From: Ignavibacteriota bacterium
GTDB lineage: Bacteria; Bacteroidota; Ignavibacteria; UBA10030
DNA length: 33,841 nucleotides
Assembly: GCA_003142475.1 (NCBI GenBank)
Contig: PLMK01000051.1
Coordinates: 1 to 33,841, forward strand
Reading direction: 5' to 3'
Position numbers and translations under genes: made by a program. Positions 21,412-30,972 of the stretch are shown piece by piece (the stretch's first letter is position 1; every line of letters starts with the position of its first letter). The notes beneath the pieces were generated by a model. The model saw only the letters and a list, made by a program, of their open reading frames with translations, had not been told where the DNA came from and made no database searches.

Positions 21412-24069
21412 GTGAACAAGTCTGATTCCAAATATATAATTGTCTTAATAACAATTACCCTGACCTTCCTCTTTGTTAATTACACTGCGCTGGCCTCCAT
21501 AGTATCATATACAACTGATGCCGATGGAATAACATGCACATTGGATAAGGGCTTCATGAAAGTTAAAATTTGTAAAGAGGATGTCGTTGAAGTCAAATAT
21601 ACATCGTTGACGGCGCTCTCTCAAAAAACATCCTTGGTAGTAACAAACTTGTGGACATCTCAGCCTCAATTTCAAGTTACTGAAAACTCAACCGAGATTA
21701 TTATTTCCACCGGCAAATTAAAAATCAAATTGACCAAGTTAACCAATTCAATCCAGTATATAGAATTAAACGGTGCTCTTATTCTTGCCGAGGATGATTC
21801 TGTAGGAAAGAAGATGACGGCCGCGACTATTGCCGGCATCAATACATACAATTGCGAGACACTCTTTCGATCGCCGGTGGATGAAGCGTTGTTTGGATTG
21901 GGCTGTCATCCGACAGATGCAGGAGCCATGAATTACAAAGGCCGGAATCAGGATATGGCTATCCAGTACATGACTGGCGCAATTCCTGTTTTATTATCCA
22001 ACAAAGGGTATGGACTTATGTGGGACAATTACTCTGCATCGAATTTTTACGGCGCCGAAGCAGGTAATATGAAATTCAAATATGTATCGGAGAGTGGCAC
22101 AATGGTAGATTATTATTTTTTCTATGGTCCCGACTTCGATCATATCATTGCACTTTACCGCGAAGCTACAGGTCAAGCACCGATGTTCCCTAAATGGAGT
22201 TTTGGATTATTCCAATCGCAGGACAGGTATCAGAGTCAGACTGAAGTGTTATCCGTTAAAGACAATTACCGAAACAATCACATTCCTATTGATTGCATTG
22301 TTCAGGATTGGTATTACTGGTATCCCGCGGGCATTGGATCGCACATAATGGACCCTACGAATTATCCCAATCCCAAAGCGATGGTAGACACGTTACATAA
22401 AGCAAATATTCATGCCATGATTTCTATTTGGCCGGTTTTCGCAAGCGGGACGAATAATTTTAATGAATTAAAGAACGCAGGAGGTTTGACAGATATTACC
22501 TGGAAGGATGTCATGACGCAAAATTATGATACATACTATGACGCCCACAGTTCCAGTGCACGTGATATATATTGGAGACAGGCGAATAACAGTCTTATTA
22601 CTCCATATGGATGGGATGCATGGTGGGTAGATCAATGTGAACCGGACAACGGCGGACTTTTAGATGCTCGCAGAAAAAGTACTTTTGCTCTTGGTAAAGG
22701 GATCGATTATTTCAATACCTATTCATTAACGCATACTATTGGTCTTTATAAAAACTGGAGGACTGATATCTCAGGGAAGCGAGCATTTTTCCTCGTTCGC
22801 CAAGCATTTGCTGGGCAGCAAAGAAACGCTACAACCCTCTGGTCGTCCGATATTACGTGTACCTTCGGTTCATATAAAATTCAAGTGCCGCAAGGTATTA
22901 ATGCTTGTGTATCCGGCATACCGTACTGGACATCAGATATTGGAGGATATCATTTAAACTGGGTATCTCCCGATTGGAAAACCGCTGCAAACAGAGAACT
23001 ATTTACTCGCTGGTTCCAATTCGGCACCTTCTGTCCGATATTCAGAATTCATGGAAAAGGTGAGCGTGCTTTGTTTTCAAATAATTGGGATGCGAATACG
23101 AAATCAATTTTATTGAATTACGATAACTTGCGGTACCGACTTTTACCTTATATCTATTCTCTCGCGTGGAAAGTAACGAACGAAGCGTACACAATTATGC
23201 GAGCGCTCGCATTTGATTTTAGAACAGACGCAACGATTAATGATATTCAAGATCAATATATGTTCGGACCGGCGTTTCTTGTCAATCCGGTGACCGCACA
23301 AGCAATATCACGAAAGGTGTATCTTCCGAACTCATCCACGTGGTATAATTTCTGGACAGGTGAGTCTTTCGCTGGCGGCCAGACTATTAATGCGCAAGCA
23401 CCCATCGAAACCATACCGTTGTATGTAAAGGCCGGTTCTATTATTCCGTTGGGACCATTTATTCAGTATGCCACTGAAAAACCCGTGGATACGCTCGAGT
23501 TGCGAATTTATCGGGGTGCGAATGGACAATTTGCATTATATGAAGACGAAAACGATAACTACAATTATGAACAAGGAAAATATTCTGTTATCCCGATTAC
23601 GTATTATGATTCTTCAAAGCAACTGATCATTGGGACCAGACAGGGAACGTTTACCGGTATGTCACAGAATAAGATTTTCAATATCGTTTGGGTTGATACG
23701 GGAAAAGGTATTGGTATCAATAGTCCGGTTAAATTCGATACAGTCATTCATTACCATGGTTCTCAGACGGAGATTACCTCGGTTTCTCTTGGTTCTTCAC
23801 TTCCGAATCAAATGGAATTGCAGCAGAATTATCCCAATCCATTCAATGCATCAACCAAGATTTCTTTTTCTATCCAATTGAGGTGTCACGTATCACTGAA
23901 GATTTATGATCTCCTTGGAAGAGAAGTTGCTATGCTAGTTGATCAACGGAAAGAGCCTGGTTCCTATTCAGTGGAATGGAACGCCAAGAACTTTTCCAGC
24001 GGTGTATATTTGTATCGACTTCAAGCGGGTGACTTTATGAAAACGAAAACACTTATTATGTTGAAGTGA
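21412..24069 (+). CDS. Secreted GH31 alpha-glycosidase with type IX secretion domain
   Basis: An 885-residue exported glycoside hydrolase family 31 enzyme (alpha-glucosidase or alpha-xylosidase type). GTG at 21412 is the start (AAGGAG before it; signal peptide about 7-29). Residues 35-255 are the N-terminal beta domain with FGLGCHPTDAGAM, then the catalytic barrel: FGLFQSQDRYQ (264-274), IVQDWYYW (296-303), the nucleophile D407 in WDAWWVDQCEPDNGG, acid/base D480 in TLWSSDI, IPYWTSDIGGY and FRIHGKGERALF. A C-terminal beta domain follows. Residues 797-885 form a T9SS sorting domain (YPNPFN, KIYDLLGREV, SGVYLYRLQAG), so the enzyme is probably cell-surface bound or released. It presumably digests alpha-linked glucans or xyloglucan side chains. 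Confidence 0.93.
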   Translation: MNKSDSKYIIVLITITLTFLFVNYTALASIVSYTTDADGITCTLDKGFMKVKICKEDVVEVKYTSLTALSQKTSLVVTNLWTSQPQFQVTENSTEIIISTGKLKIKLTKLTNSIQYIELNGALILAEDDSVGKKMTAATIAGINTYNCETLFRSPVDEALFGLGCHPTDAGAMNYKGRNQDMAIQYMTGAIPVLLSNKGYGLMWDNYSASNFYGAEAGNMKFKYVSESGTMVDYYFFYGPDFDHIIALYREATGQAPMFPKWSFGLFQSQDRYQSQTEVLSVKDNYRNNHIPIDCIVQDWYYWYPAGIGSHIMDPTNYPNPKAMVDTLHKANIHAMISIWPVFASGTNNFNELKNAGGLTDITWKDVMTQNYDTYYDAHSSSARDIYWRQANNSLITPYGWDAWWVDQCEPDNGGLLDARRKSTFALGKGIDYFNTYSLTHTIGLYKNWRTDISGKRAFFLVRQAFAGQQRNATTLWSSDITCTFGSYKIQVPQGINACVSGIPYWTSDIGGYHLNWVSPDWKTAANRELFTRWFQFGTFCPIFRIHGKGERALFSNNWDANTKSILLNYDNLRYRLLPYIYSLAWKVTNEAYTIMRALAFDFRTDATINDIQDQYMFGPAFLVNPVTAQAISRKVYLPNSSTWYNFWTGESFAGGQTINAQAPIETIPLYVKAGSIIPLGPFIQYATEKPVDTLELRIYRGANGQFALYEDENDNYNYEQGKYSVIPITYYDSSKQLIIGTRQGTFTGMSQNKIFNIVWVDTGKGIGINSPVKFDTVIHYHGSQTEITSVSLGSSLPNQMELQQNYPNPFNASTKISFSIQLRCHVSLKIYDLLGREVAMLVDQRKEPGSYSVEWNAKNFSSGVYLYRLQAGDFMKTKTLIMLK

Positions 24070-24086
24070 GAGAACTGCTCGTCTTT

Positions 24087-24755
24087 TTAGACACTCAAAA
24101 ATTTCTCCCAACGCCGGAATAACTCTGCCGTTGCATGCAAATCCCGAAGATTGTATTCCGCGATCTCTCGAAACCGTTTCTCTTCGGTCAATTGTTTCAT
24201 ATCCAATCCGGTTACGCCATGTGTCTTCGGGCTTTCGATGCCGAAGGATTTGCAGTAAAAATCTAAATTAAACTTCCGCAGTGCGCCGTAGAACGTGAAT
24301 TGTTCCAGCAAATCGCAATGAATGGATGCATCATACCGATAAGGCATCAGGTTGCGTGTTGGCAAGACCTGAAGAATCGCAGAGCGCATCATCAAAAATG
24401 GACAGTCGAACGCCCGGCCATTGAATGTAACAAATTGGTCGTAATGTCCGATGTCTAACCAGAACTGTTCAACAATTTCTTTCTCGTCTCCTGATATGAA
24501 GTGTACTAATTCATTATCCGAATGATAATCTAATTTATCATCCGATTGGAAAAGAATTTTAGCGCGATTCGTTTCAGGATTCAGCATACCGATGGCGATA
24601 ATTTGTGCGGTGGTTGGGTAAAGGCTGAGTTTCTGGATTGTTTCTACACGGTCTGCATCTGTCTCGGCAAATTTCAGTAAATACTTCTGCTGAGTTTCAT
24701 CAAATGATTCGACAGGGAAGCCGAGGGTTTCAATGTCAAGCACTACATGTGACAT
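24087..24755 (-). CDS. 3'-5' exonuclease, PolB-like family
   Basis: A 222-residue DEDD-type exonuclease related to the proofreading domain of B-family DNA polymerases (PolB_2 type). The three metal-binding motifs are visible: ExoI D7-E9 in VVLDIETLGFP, ExoII D117 in FVTFNGRAFDCPF, and ExoIII YNLRDLHATAELF (Y201, D205). I start at the ATG at 24755, which has an AAAGGGA site, giving MSHVVLDIET; an extension to 24803 lacks family support. It is the last gene of the minus-strand operon behind recA/recX and converges with the GH31 gene. The role is probably DNA or RNA trimming in repair. Confidence 0.9.
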   Translation of the reverse strand: MSHVVLDIETLGFPVESFDETQQKYLLKFAETDADRVETIQKLSLYPTTAQIIAIGMLNPETNRAKILFQSDDKLDYHSDNELVHFISGDEKEIVEQFWLDIGHYDQFVTFNGRAFDCPFLMMRSAILQVLPTRNLMPYRYDASIHCDLLEQFTFYGALRKFNLDFYCKSFGIESPKTHGVTGLDMKQLTEEKRFREIAEYNLRDLHATAELFRRWEKFLSV

Positions 24756-24769
24756 ATTATTTTCCCTTT

Positions 24770-25837
24770 CTAAGCAGTGATGCGGTAGTTTTTCAACCCC
24801 CAATAGGTTTCAACGGCAGATGTTTTAAGAATTGTTGCAATCGGAATGGCAAGCAGCATGCCGATAATTCCCATCAAAGAGTTCCCAATTATTAAAACAA
24901 AAATAACTGTAACCGGATGCATGTCGAGTGTACTGGAAAAGCAAAGCGGCTGAATGATAATATTATCGAGCAGTTGTACCAGAATTAACGTAACAGCGAT
25001 AATGGGAAATGCTTGTCTGAAATCTCCGCATTGTGAAAGTGAGATCAGAAGCGCCGGAATAACACCAAAGAATGGCCCGACATATGGAATGAGATTCGAG
25101 ATTCCGGCAATAATACCGAGAAGAATAGCATAATGCACACCGATAAGATAAAAACAAGCGATGTTAAGAAATCCGACGATAACAGAATCAAGAATCCAAC
25201 CGCGCAAGTAACCGACAAGATCTTTTTTGATCTTGTTGAGCACATTTAATAACATTTCAAAGTATTTATTCGGAACCCGCTCAATTAATTCTTTGATTGC
25301 TATGTCGCCTTCAATAAGGATAAAGAAGGTGATGAAAGGGACGATAGCAAGGTTGACAAGAAATGCAGCAGTGGAAGCGAAAAAACTACTCAACAATTGT
25401 AATCCGCTTTGAACAAATGCATGAACTTTTTGCGTCACCATTTCCGGATCCGTGAACGGAATATTCGCTGTTAAGTTGACGGCGGCTTCATTTAATTTCT
25501 GGTCGAATGGAAAGTTTTTAAATCCATCGTACAATATTTTCAATCGTTCAATTGCAAAGGGAATAAATAGAACACTCATAATGATGAGACTGCCGCCAAC
25601 AACAAGAAAAACGATGCAAACGGAAAAGAGCCTGCGAATTCCAAACCGGAATTCAATCAATACTACAAGAGGACGAAGAATGAACGCTAAAAGTACAGAG
25701 AAGAGGAGCGTAAGAACCAGATCGGGGAAGAATGAAATAATCCAAAATCCGAAAATGATGATTCCAAGAAGGAAGAGCACCTTTGTCATCGGTTTATTGG
25801 ATGTTGCTGTCATGAAGCGTATGCGTTCTGACGACAT
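24770..25837 (-). CDS. AI-2E-family (PerM-type) permease, copy 2
   Basis: A 355-residue inner-membrane protein of the AI-2E/PerM family (about eight helices). Typical parts: FWIISFFPDLVLTLLFSVLL (N-terminal helices), the long soluble region with PFTDPEMVTQKVHAFVQ, then GYLRGWILDSVIVGFLNIAC, ISNLIPYVGPFFGVIPALLI and LCFSSTLDMHPVTVIFVLII. Family members export small molecules or act as Na+/H+ antiporters; here the substrate is unknown. It begins 6 bp after the stop of its paralogue at 25844. The start could also be 24 bp later (MTATSNKP); neither has a strong ribosome-binding site. Confidence 0.9.
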   Translation of the reverse strand: MSSERIRFMTATSNKPMTKVLFLLGIIIFGFWIISFFPDLVLTLLFSVLLAFILRPLVVLIEFRFGIRRLFSVCIVFLVVGGSLIIMSVLFIPFAIERLKILYDGFKNFPFDQKLNEAAVNLTANIPFTDPEMVTQKVHAFVQSGLQLLSSFFASTAAFLVNLAIVPFITFFILIEGDIAIKELIERVPNKYFEMLLNVLNKIKKDLVGYLRGWILDSVIVGFLNIACFYLIGVHYAILLGIIAGISNLIPYVGPFFGVIPALLISLSQCGDFRQAFPIIAVTLILVQLLDNIIIQPLCFSSTLDMHPVTVIFVLIIGNSLMGIIGMLLAIPIATILKTSAVETYWGLKNYRITA

Positions 25838-25843
25838 AACGTT

Positions 25844-26887
25844 TTATGCTGTGATTGTGTAATGTTTCAATCCCCAATATGTTTCTGTAGCTGAAACACG
25901 AAGGATCGTTGCGATAGGAATGGAAATCACCATTCCCGAAACCCCCATTAATTGATGGCCAATGATGAGTGTAAGTACAACGGCAACCGGATGCATATCC
26001 AGTGTCTTGCCAAAACAGAGCGGCTGCAAGACAAGATCATCAATGAGACGAACGATGATTAAAAGAAGGGCAATGGGAATAAACATTTCGAAATTACCGG
26101 CGACTGTAAGTGATGCTATCATAGCTAGACATGCACCAGCAATTGGGCCGAGATATGGAACAAGGTTCGCAATCCCCGTTAACACGCCGATGATGATTGC
26201 ATAAGGAACACCGATAATCATGAATCCAATAGTTGACAGCACACCGACAATGCTGCATTCAAGAATCAATCCACGTAAGTATGAAACAAGTTCTCTGCCG
26301 ACCTTTTCCATAATATTCAGCGACATCTCAAAATATTTATTCGGAATATTTTCAACAATATTTTTTGTTCCAATGTCGCCCTCTGCCAAAATAAAATAGG
26401 TGACGAAGGGAATGATAGCCAGATTCACTAAATAAGAAATTGTAGAGCTGGCTGTCTCACCGGCGGAGAGCATGAGCTGCTGTATAAACTCACGAACCTT
26501 CATTTCAATGGTTGAGGAATCCATAAAAGGAATATGTGTCGCTATTTCCTTCGCCGCTAATGTTAATTTCGCTTCAAATGGAAATTGCCGTAGTTGTTCA
26601 TACATCAACCGGAGGTGGCTAATCAAGAGTGGAATCATTTCAAACAATGTGAAGATAATAATTCCCCCTACACACAAAAAGACCAAAAAGATGGCAACTC
26701 CTCGCTTGAGATTAAGTTTGAATTCTAAGAAACGTACAAGCGGTCTAAGTATGAATGCGACAAGGATGGAAATAACGAGCGTCAAAACAAGATCGGGAAA
26801 GAACGATGCGATCCAGAAAAGAAAAATTATAAGTCCCAAGAAAGCGATGACTTTTACAAATGGTTTGTTCACTGTTGATAGCTGCAT
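25844..26887 (-). CDS. AI-2E-family (PerM-type) permease, copy 1
   Basis: A 347-residue paralogue of the next gene, alike from end to end: FWIASFFPDLVLTLVISILV, SYLRGLILECSIVGVLSTIG, IANLVPYLGPIAGACLAMIA, LCFGKTLDMHPVAVVLTLII and the same YWGLKHYTITA end. The two clearly come from a tandem duplication that has diverged mainly outside the membrane signature. It starts 3 bp after the recX stop, in the same operon. The role is not known; the pair could work as a heteromer. Confidence 0.9.
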   Translation of the reverse strand: MQLSTVNKPFVKVIAFLGLIIFLFWIASFFPDLVLTLVISILVAFILRPLVRFLEFKLNLKRGVAIFLVFLCVGGIIIFTLFEMIPLLISHLRLMYEQLRQFPFEAKLTLAAKEIATHIPFMDSSTIEMKVREFIQQLMLSAGETASSTISYLVNLAIIPFVTYFILAEGDIGTKNIVENIPNKYFEMSLNIMEKVGRELVSYLRGLILECSIVGVLSTIGFMIIGVPYAIIIGVLTGIANLVPYLGPIAGACLAMIASLTVAGNFEMFIPIALLLIIVRLIDDLVLQPLCFGKTLDMHPVAVVLTLIIGHQLMGVSGMVISIPIATILRVSATETYWGLKHYTITA

Positions 26888-26890
26888 CGT

Positions 26891-27529
26891 TTAATGATCC
26901 AATGTTGTACGAATAGTTTTTAGTGCTATTTCATAAGAAAATCCGCGACGAAGAAGAAAATCGAGAAGACGTTTCTTACGTTTCTCTTCGTCCAGATTTC
27001 TTTTTGAGTATTTCGTCAATTGTATTTTGCGTTTTGCCGCTTGAAGTGCCGACGTTTGCTGGCTCTGCGGAGAAATCAACTCGGCAAGTACCATATCGGC
27101 CATTGATGATGTAATTCCTTTGGCAAGCAGCTGCATGCGCAATAACGCTTGACCTGTTGGTTTTCGTTTCAGTCGATCCCGAACAAATGCCCGGGCAAAT
27201 TCGAGATCGTTCACCATTTGTACGGATTGAAGCTTGTGCGTTACATCTTCAGCACATTCACGTGTGAACCCCTTCTTTATCAAATGATCTATAATCTCTT
27301 TTGAACTTCGCTGCCGATATGACAAATAATTGATAGCAATATTTTTCGCCTGCGTCTCTGCTTCTGTCGATTTGATTTTGTCAACAGTGTGTTCATCAAG
27401 ATCATCTCCGGTACGCAAACCATACTTACCGATAGTCCAATCGCTCAGTTCTAATGCTGGCACGCCATCGAGATGCACGCTGTACCGTTGACGTTTTCCA
27501 CGAAGTCTTTTAATTTTAGTAATAATCAA
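26891..27529 (-). CDS. recX: Regulatory protein RecX
   Basis: A 212-residue RecX protein, which binds RecA filaments and modulates their activity. The three-helix-repeat architecture is visible: YLSYRQRSSKEIIDHLIKKG, FARAFVRDRLKRKPTGQ and the final LLDFLLRRGFSYEIALKTI. The N-terminal segment IKRLRGKRQRYSVHLDG is the usual strand-rich lead. It lies 6 bp downstream of recA in the operon, the standard recA-recX arrangement. Confidence 0.93.
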   Translation of the reverse strand: MIITKIKRLRGKRQRYSVHLDGVPALELSDWTIGKYGLRTGDDLDEHTVDKIKSTEAETQAKNIAINYLSYRQRSSKEIIDHLIKKGFTRECAEDVTHKLQSVQMVNDLEFARAFVRDRLKRKPTGQALLRMQLLAKGITSSMADMVLAELISPQSQQTSALQAAKRKIQLTKYSKRNLDEEKRKKRLLDFLLRRGFSYEIALKTIRTTLDH

Positions 27530-27535
27530 ATTTGC

Positions 27536-28609
27536 TTAACTGCGCTTTGATTTTTTGGGTTCAGATGCACTTGCTTCTGTTTTCTCTGCAGCCGGTTTCG
27601 GTTCTTCACTTATCAACCCAAGCTGCCTGCGGAGTTCCGTATCAATTTCTTTAGCGACAGTTGGATTTGCCTGAAGAAATACTTTTACCGAGTCGCGCCC
27701 TTGTCCGATGCGATCCTCCTTATAGGAGAACCAGGATCCACTCTTTACAATAATATTTTTTTCAACTGCGGTATCGATCAAATCTCCGAGTCTGGAAATT
27801 CCTTCATTATAGAGAATATCGAATTGAGCTTCTTTGAACGGCGGCGCAACTTTATTCTTTACAACCTTTACGCGCGTTCGATTACCGATGACGTTGGTGC
27901 CGTCTTTGATTGCTTCGATGCGGCGAACATCCATTCGAACAGAAGCGTAAAACTTGAGCGCGTTGCCGCCGGTTGTGGTTTCCGGATTTCCAAACATTAC
28001 ACCGATCTTTTGACGAAGCTGGTTAGTGAACATGACACTGGTTCTCGATTTACTAATTGCAGATGTGAGTTTGCGAAGTGCTTGAGACATCAACCTTGCC
28101 TGAACTCCCATGGTAGGATCACCCATTTCGCCTTCTATTTCTGCGCGCGGTGTCAATGCCGCGACGGAATCGATAACGATAATATCGATGGCATTACTGC
28201 GCACAAGCGTTTCTACAATTTCAAGTGCTTGCTCACCGAACTCTGGCTGGGAAAGAAGAAGATTGTTGACATCCACACCTAACTTTTTAGCGTACGCAAT
28301 ATCCAACGCATGCTCTGTATCGATGAACGCCGCTAATCCGCCGGTCTTCTGCGCTTCAGCAATAATATGTAAGCAAATCGTTGTTTTGCCGGAAGATTCC
28401 GGACCGTAGATTTCGATGACACGCCCGCGCGGTACACCGCCAATGCCAAGTGCGGCGTCTAACGAAATTGATCCAGTGGAAATTGCATCGATCTTAGCAA
28501 TGGGTCCTTCATTTAATCGCATAATGGAACCTTTGCCGTGCTGCTTTTCAATTTGATCAATGGCAATTTTGAGCGCTTGCAGTTTTGATTCTTTAATAGT
28601 TTCGGTCAT
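27536..28609 (-). CDS. recA: Recombinase RecA
   Basis: A 357-residue RecA, the strand-exchange ATPase of homologous recombination and SOS induction. Walker A is GPESSGKT (69-76); [12 protein letters not shown] is Walker B; the L1/L2 DNA-binding loops ([14 protein letters not shown] and [20 protein letters not shown]) are intact, and the C-terminal domain ends in a Lys/Glu-rich tail. The length is normal. It sits 14 bp after thpR and just before recX. I see no obvious LexA-type box immediately upstream, and the compact spacing suggests transcription from the operon's upstream promoter. Confidence 0.97.
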   Translation of the reverse strand: MTETIKESKLQALKIAIDQIEKQHGKGSIMRLNEGPIAKIDAISTGSISLDAALGIGGVPRGRVIEIYGPESSGKTTICLHIIAEAQKTGGLAAFIDTEHALDIAYAKKLGVDVNNLLLSQPEFGEQALEIVETLVRSNAIDIIVIDSVAALTPRAEIEGEMGDPTMGVQARLMSQALRKLTSAISKSRTSVMFTNQLRQKIGVMFGNPETTTGGNALKFYASVRMDVRRIEAIKDGTNVIGNRTRVKVVKNKVAPPFKEAQFDILYNEGISRLGDLIDTAVEKNIIVKSGSWFSYKEDRIGQGRDSVKVFLQANPTVAKEIDTELRRQLGLISEEPKPAAEKTEASASEPKKSKRS

Positions 28610-28623
28610 GGGACTTTCTCCGG

Positions 28624-29187
28624 TTAAGTGAAAAGTGGAAATGATTTCAAAATTGTGTAGATAGAACCGCTCGGATGTAACTCACTTTTCATCAGTAAAA
28701 TTTCCGAGCAATGCGTTTCGATTGGTTCAAAAGTAATGGTTTTTATCGCTTCAGTCAAGCGAACAAGATTGCGATCCCCTTTAACTCTGCCTAGTGTAAT
28801 ATGCGGATGAAACGCCCGGTCTTCTTTAGGAAATTCGAATTTCGTGCATGTCAGTTCTACCATCGTCTGAAGATCAAGAACCGTTTGATTGGATTTTATA
28901 CCGATCCAAACAATGTGTGGGTTGTGTGTATTAGGAAATGCACCAAGTGATTCATAAGTAACTGTTAACGACGAAAATGGTTGAACTGATTTTGCCAGTG
29001 CTGTCGAAAGCAATTCGAGTTTTAATTGTTCAACATTTCCTAAAAACATTAACGTAATATGAAACTTCTCTTGAGACTCCCATTTCACATCGGCTTGCGT
29101 TGCTTTCAGTTTTGTTTGAACCTCGGCAATTGCATGTTGGGCAATTGATGGCCTGGGAAGGGCGATGAATGTGCGAATGCCGGGCAT
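28624..29187 (-). CDS. thpR: RNA 2',3'-cyclic phosphodiesterase
   Basis: A 187-residue 2H-phosphoesterase. The two catalytic HxTx motifs are HITL (43-46) and HITL (129-132, in [14 protein letters not shown]), and the start RTFIALPRP is family-typical. It opens 2',3'-cyclic phosphates in RNA (formerly called 2'-5' RNA ligase). It lies between cinA (4 bp) and recA (14 bp) in the operon, a neighbourhood seen in other bacteria. Confidence 0.92.
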   Translation of the reverse strand: MPGIRTFIALPRPSIAQHAIAEVQTKLKATQADVKWESQEKFHITLMFLGNVEQLKLELLSTALAKSVQPFSSLTVTYESLGAFPNTHNPHIVWIGIKSNQTVLDLQTMVELTCTKFEFPKEDRAFHPHITLGRVKGDRNLVRLTEAIKTITFEPIETHCSEILLMKSELHPSGSIYTILKSFPLFT

Positions 29188-29191
29188 CGAA

Positions 29192-30445
29192 TTAATCTGT
29201 GATCTTTAAGATCTTTCGGCGCACCAATTCCAGCGCAGCTTGAGCTGCTCGCTCTTTTATAATTCTGCGTTCGCCGCCAAAATTGAATTGCAATGCGATT
29301 GTTTCGTTCTTATCGGAATATCCAATCCAGACAAGTCCTATAGGTTTTTCGGGTGAACCTCCAGTTGGACCGGCAATACCGGTGGTAGAGATACCGATGT
29401 CAGTATTGGATCTGGTACGAATACCAAGCGCCATTACTTCAGCTACTTCCTTGCTCACTGCGCCATGCTGATTGATTAATTCTGATGGTACACCAAGCGC
29501 GTCTACTTTTGATTTATTGCTATAGGTGATAATGCCGCGTTCGAAATATTCTGAACTCCCTGAAACATTCGTAATCCGATCTGCAATCAATCCGCCGGTG
29601 CAGGATTCTGCGATGGCAAGTGTCAGCTTTCGTTCGCTCAACAATTTGCCGACTGCATCTTCTAAATCCATATCGCCGGTCGTGTAAATAAATTTTTCGA
29701 TTTTACTGCGGAGCTTCGTTTCAACGTTATGAATTTTATTTTCGGCTTCATCCACAGAATTCGCCTTGGCTGTAATACGCAATCGCACACCGTATGAACT
29801 TGGAAGAAACGCCAGAGTGATGCCGGAATCCGGAGAAAATATTTTATGCACATCGCCAATTTGTTCGGCGAGGAACGATTCAGCTATACCTGTTGTCTTC
29901 AATGTTCTATGGCGAATGATCAATCCGGTTTTATGTTTTTCGAAGAACGGGAGAACGAAATTATCCATCATTGCTTTCATTTCGTAAGGCACACCGGGCA
30001 TAACGATAAAATACTTTCCATCTCGCCCGAAAAAATATCCCGGTGCAGTGCCAAGCCGATTTTGTATGACAGTGCAATTACGCGGAACAAGAGCTTGATC
30101 TTCATTGATTTTACGAGGGACTGATTTACGCCTTGCAAAAATCCGTTTTACATTTTCAAGAGCTTCATCGTTAATAATAGAATCCGTATTAAAGAACTTG
30201 CAAACGACGCTGCGCGTAATATCGTCATGTGTAGGTCCAAGTCCGCCAGTTACAGTAACGATATCATGAGAATTGTAGGCCTTTTGGAACGCCGAAAGAA
30301 TTTCGTTTTCATCATCGCCAATCGTTGTCATCTTATCGCCAAAGATACCAACCGAGTTGAGCTTTTCCGCAATGTATGCCTGATTAGAATTGATGACTTG
30401 ACCAATAAGCAATTCATCACCTATAGATATGATTTCTGCTTTCAT
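29192..30445 (-). CDS. cinA: CinA-family protein with nicotinamide-nucleotide amidohydrolase domain
   Basis: A 417-residue two-domain protein. The N-terminal part (ISIGDELLIGQVINSNQAYI, VTGGLGPTHDDITR) is the molybdopterin-binding-like COG1058 domain; the C-terminal part (LAIAESCTGGLIADRITNVS, TTGIAGPTGGSPEKPIG) is the PncC amidase that deamidates NMN in NAD recycling, with the catalytic Ser in AESCTGG. I start at the ATG at 30445 (MKAEIISIGDELL, the usual N-terminus); a GTG at 30457 overlapping the pgpA stop (GTGA) would add four residues. CinA next to recA is a classic arrangement linked to competence and DNA damage. Confidence 0.92.
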   Translation of the reverse strand: MKAEIISIGDELLIGQVINSNQAYIAEKLNSVGIFGDKMTTIGDDENEILSAFQKAYNSHDIVTVTGGLGPTHDDITRSVVCKFFNTDSIINDEALENVKRIFARRKSVPRKINEDQALVPRNCTVIQNRLGTAPGYFFGRDGKYFIVMPGVPYEMKAMMDNFVLPFFEKHKTGLIIRHRTLKTTGIAESFLAEQIGDVHKIFSPDSGITLAFLPSSYGVRLRITAKANSVDEAENKIHNVETKLRSKIEKFIYTTGDMDLEDAVGKLLSERKLTLAIAESCTGGLIADRITNVSGSSEYFERGIITYSNKSKVDALGVPSELINQHGAVSKEVAEVMALGIRTRSNTDIGISTTGIAGPTGGSPEKPIGLVWIGYSDKNETIALQFNFGGERRIIKERAAQAALELVRRKILKITD

Positions 30446-30453
30446 TGTTTCTA

Positions 30454-30972
30454 TCACAACAATAATTCTTTGATCACTGGAATCAACAGTGCGAGTCGAA
30501 GAATGATATTTGCATAAATGCCGGCAATCACATCGTCCATCATAATACCGAAACCGCCGTTCATATTATCAAACTTGCGAGCCGGAAATGGTTTGATGAT
30601 ATCGAAAAAACGAAAGGCGAAGAATGCTGTAATTACGATTAATATTTTTTTAGGCAGCAAAACCAATGAAATCCACATACCCACAACCTCATCAATTGTC
30701 ACCTCAGCCGGATCATGGCCGTATCGTTGTTCCATTCTATTAGCTGCTTTTATACCAAGAACGAATACAATAAGTATCGCTGTAGCGATGATAATTAAGG
30801 ATTCAAATCCAGGAATGAAGTAGAAGGCAACCGCAACCGCACTGCCCACCGTGCCGGATGCGATGGGTGAATATCCGGAAAATAGAGCAGAGGCGAATAA
30901 CTTTGTGGCAAACGAAGGTTCAACTACTGTCACATCTTTATTCGGGTTCGGAAAATTTGTTTGATGACTCAT
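30454..30972 (-). CDS. pgpA: Phosphatidylglycerophosphatase A
   Basis: A 172-residue membrane phosphatase that removes phosphate from phosphatidylglycerophosphate, the step after PgsA. Family hallmarks: FSGYSPIASGTVGSAVAV, the metal/active-site stretch DPAEVTIDEVVGMWISL, and FFAFRFFDIIKPFPARKFD with GGFGIMMDDVIAGIYANI. Its start lies inside the end of pgsA (35-bp overlap), so the two consecutive phospholipid enzymes are translationally linked. Confidence 0.93.
   Translation of the reverse strand: MSHQTNFPNPNKDVTVVEPSFATKLFASALFSGYSPIASGTVGSAVAVAFYFIPGFESLIIIATAILIVFVLGIKAANRMEQRYGHDPAEVTIDEVVGMWISLVLLPKKILIVITAFFAFRFFDIIKPFPARKFDNMNGGFGIMMDDVIAGIYANIILRLALLIPVIKELLL

Noticed and set aside
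27701-28409. Long plus-strand frames across recA
   Set aside because: They are antisense shadows of the recA coding sequence.
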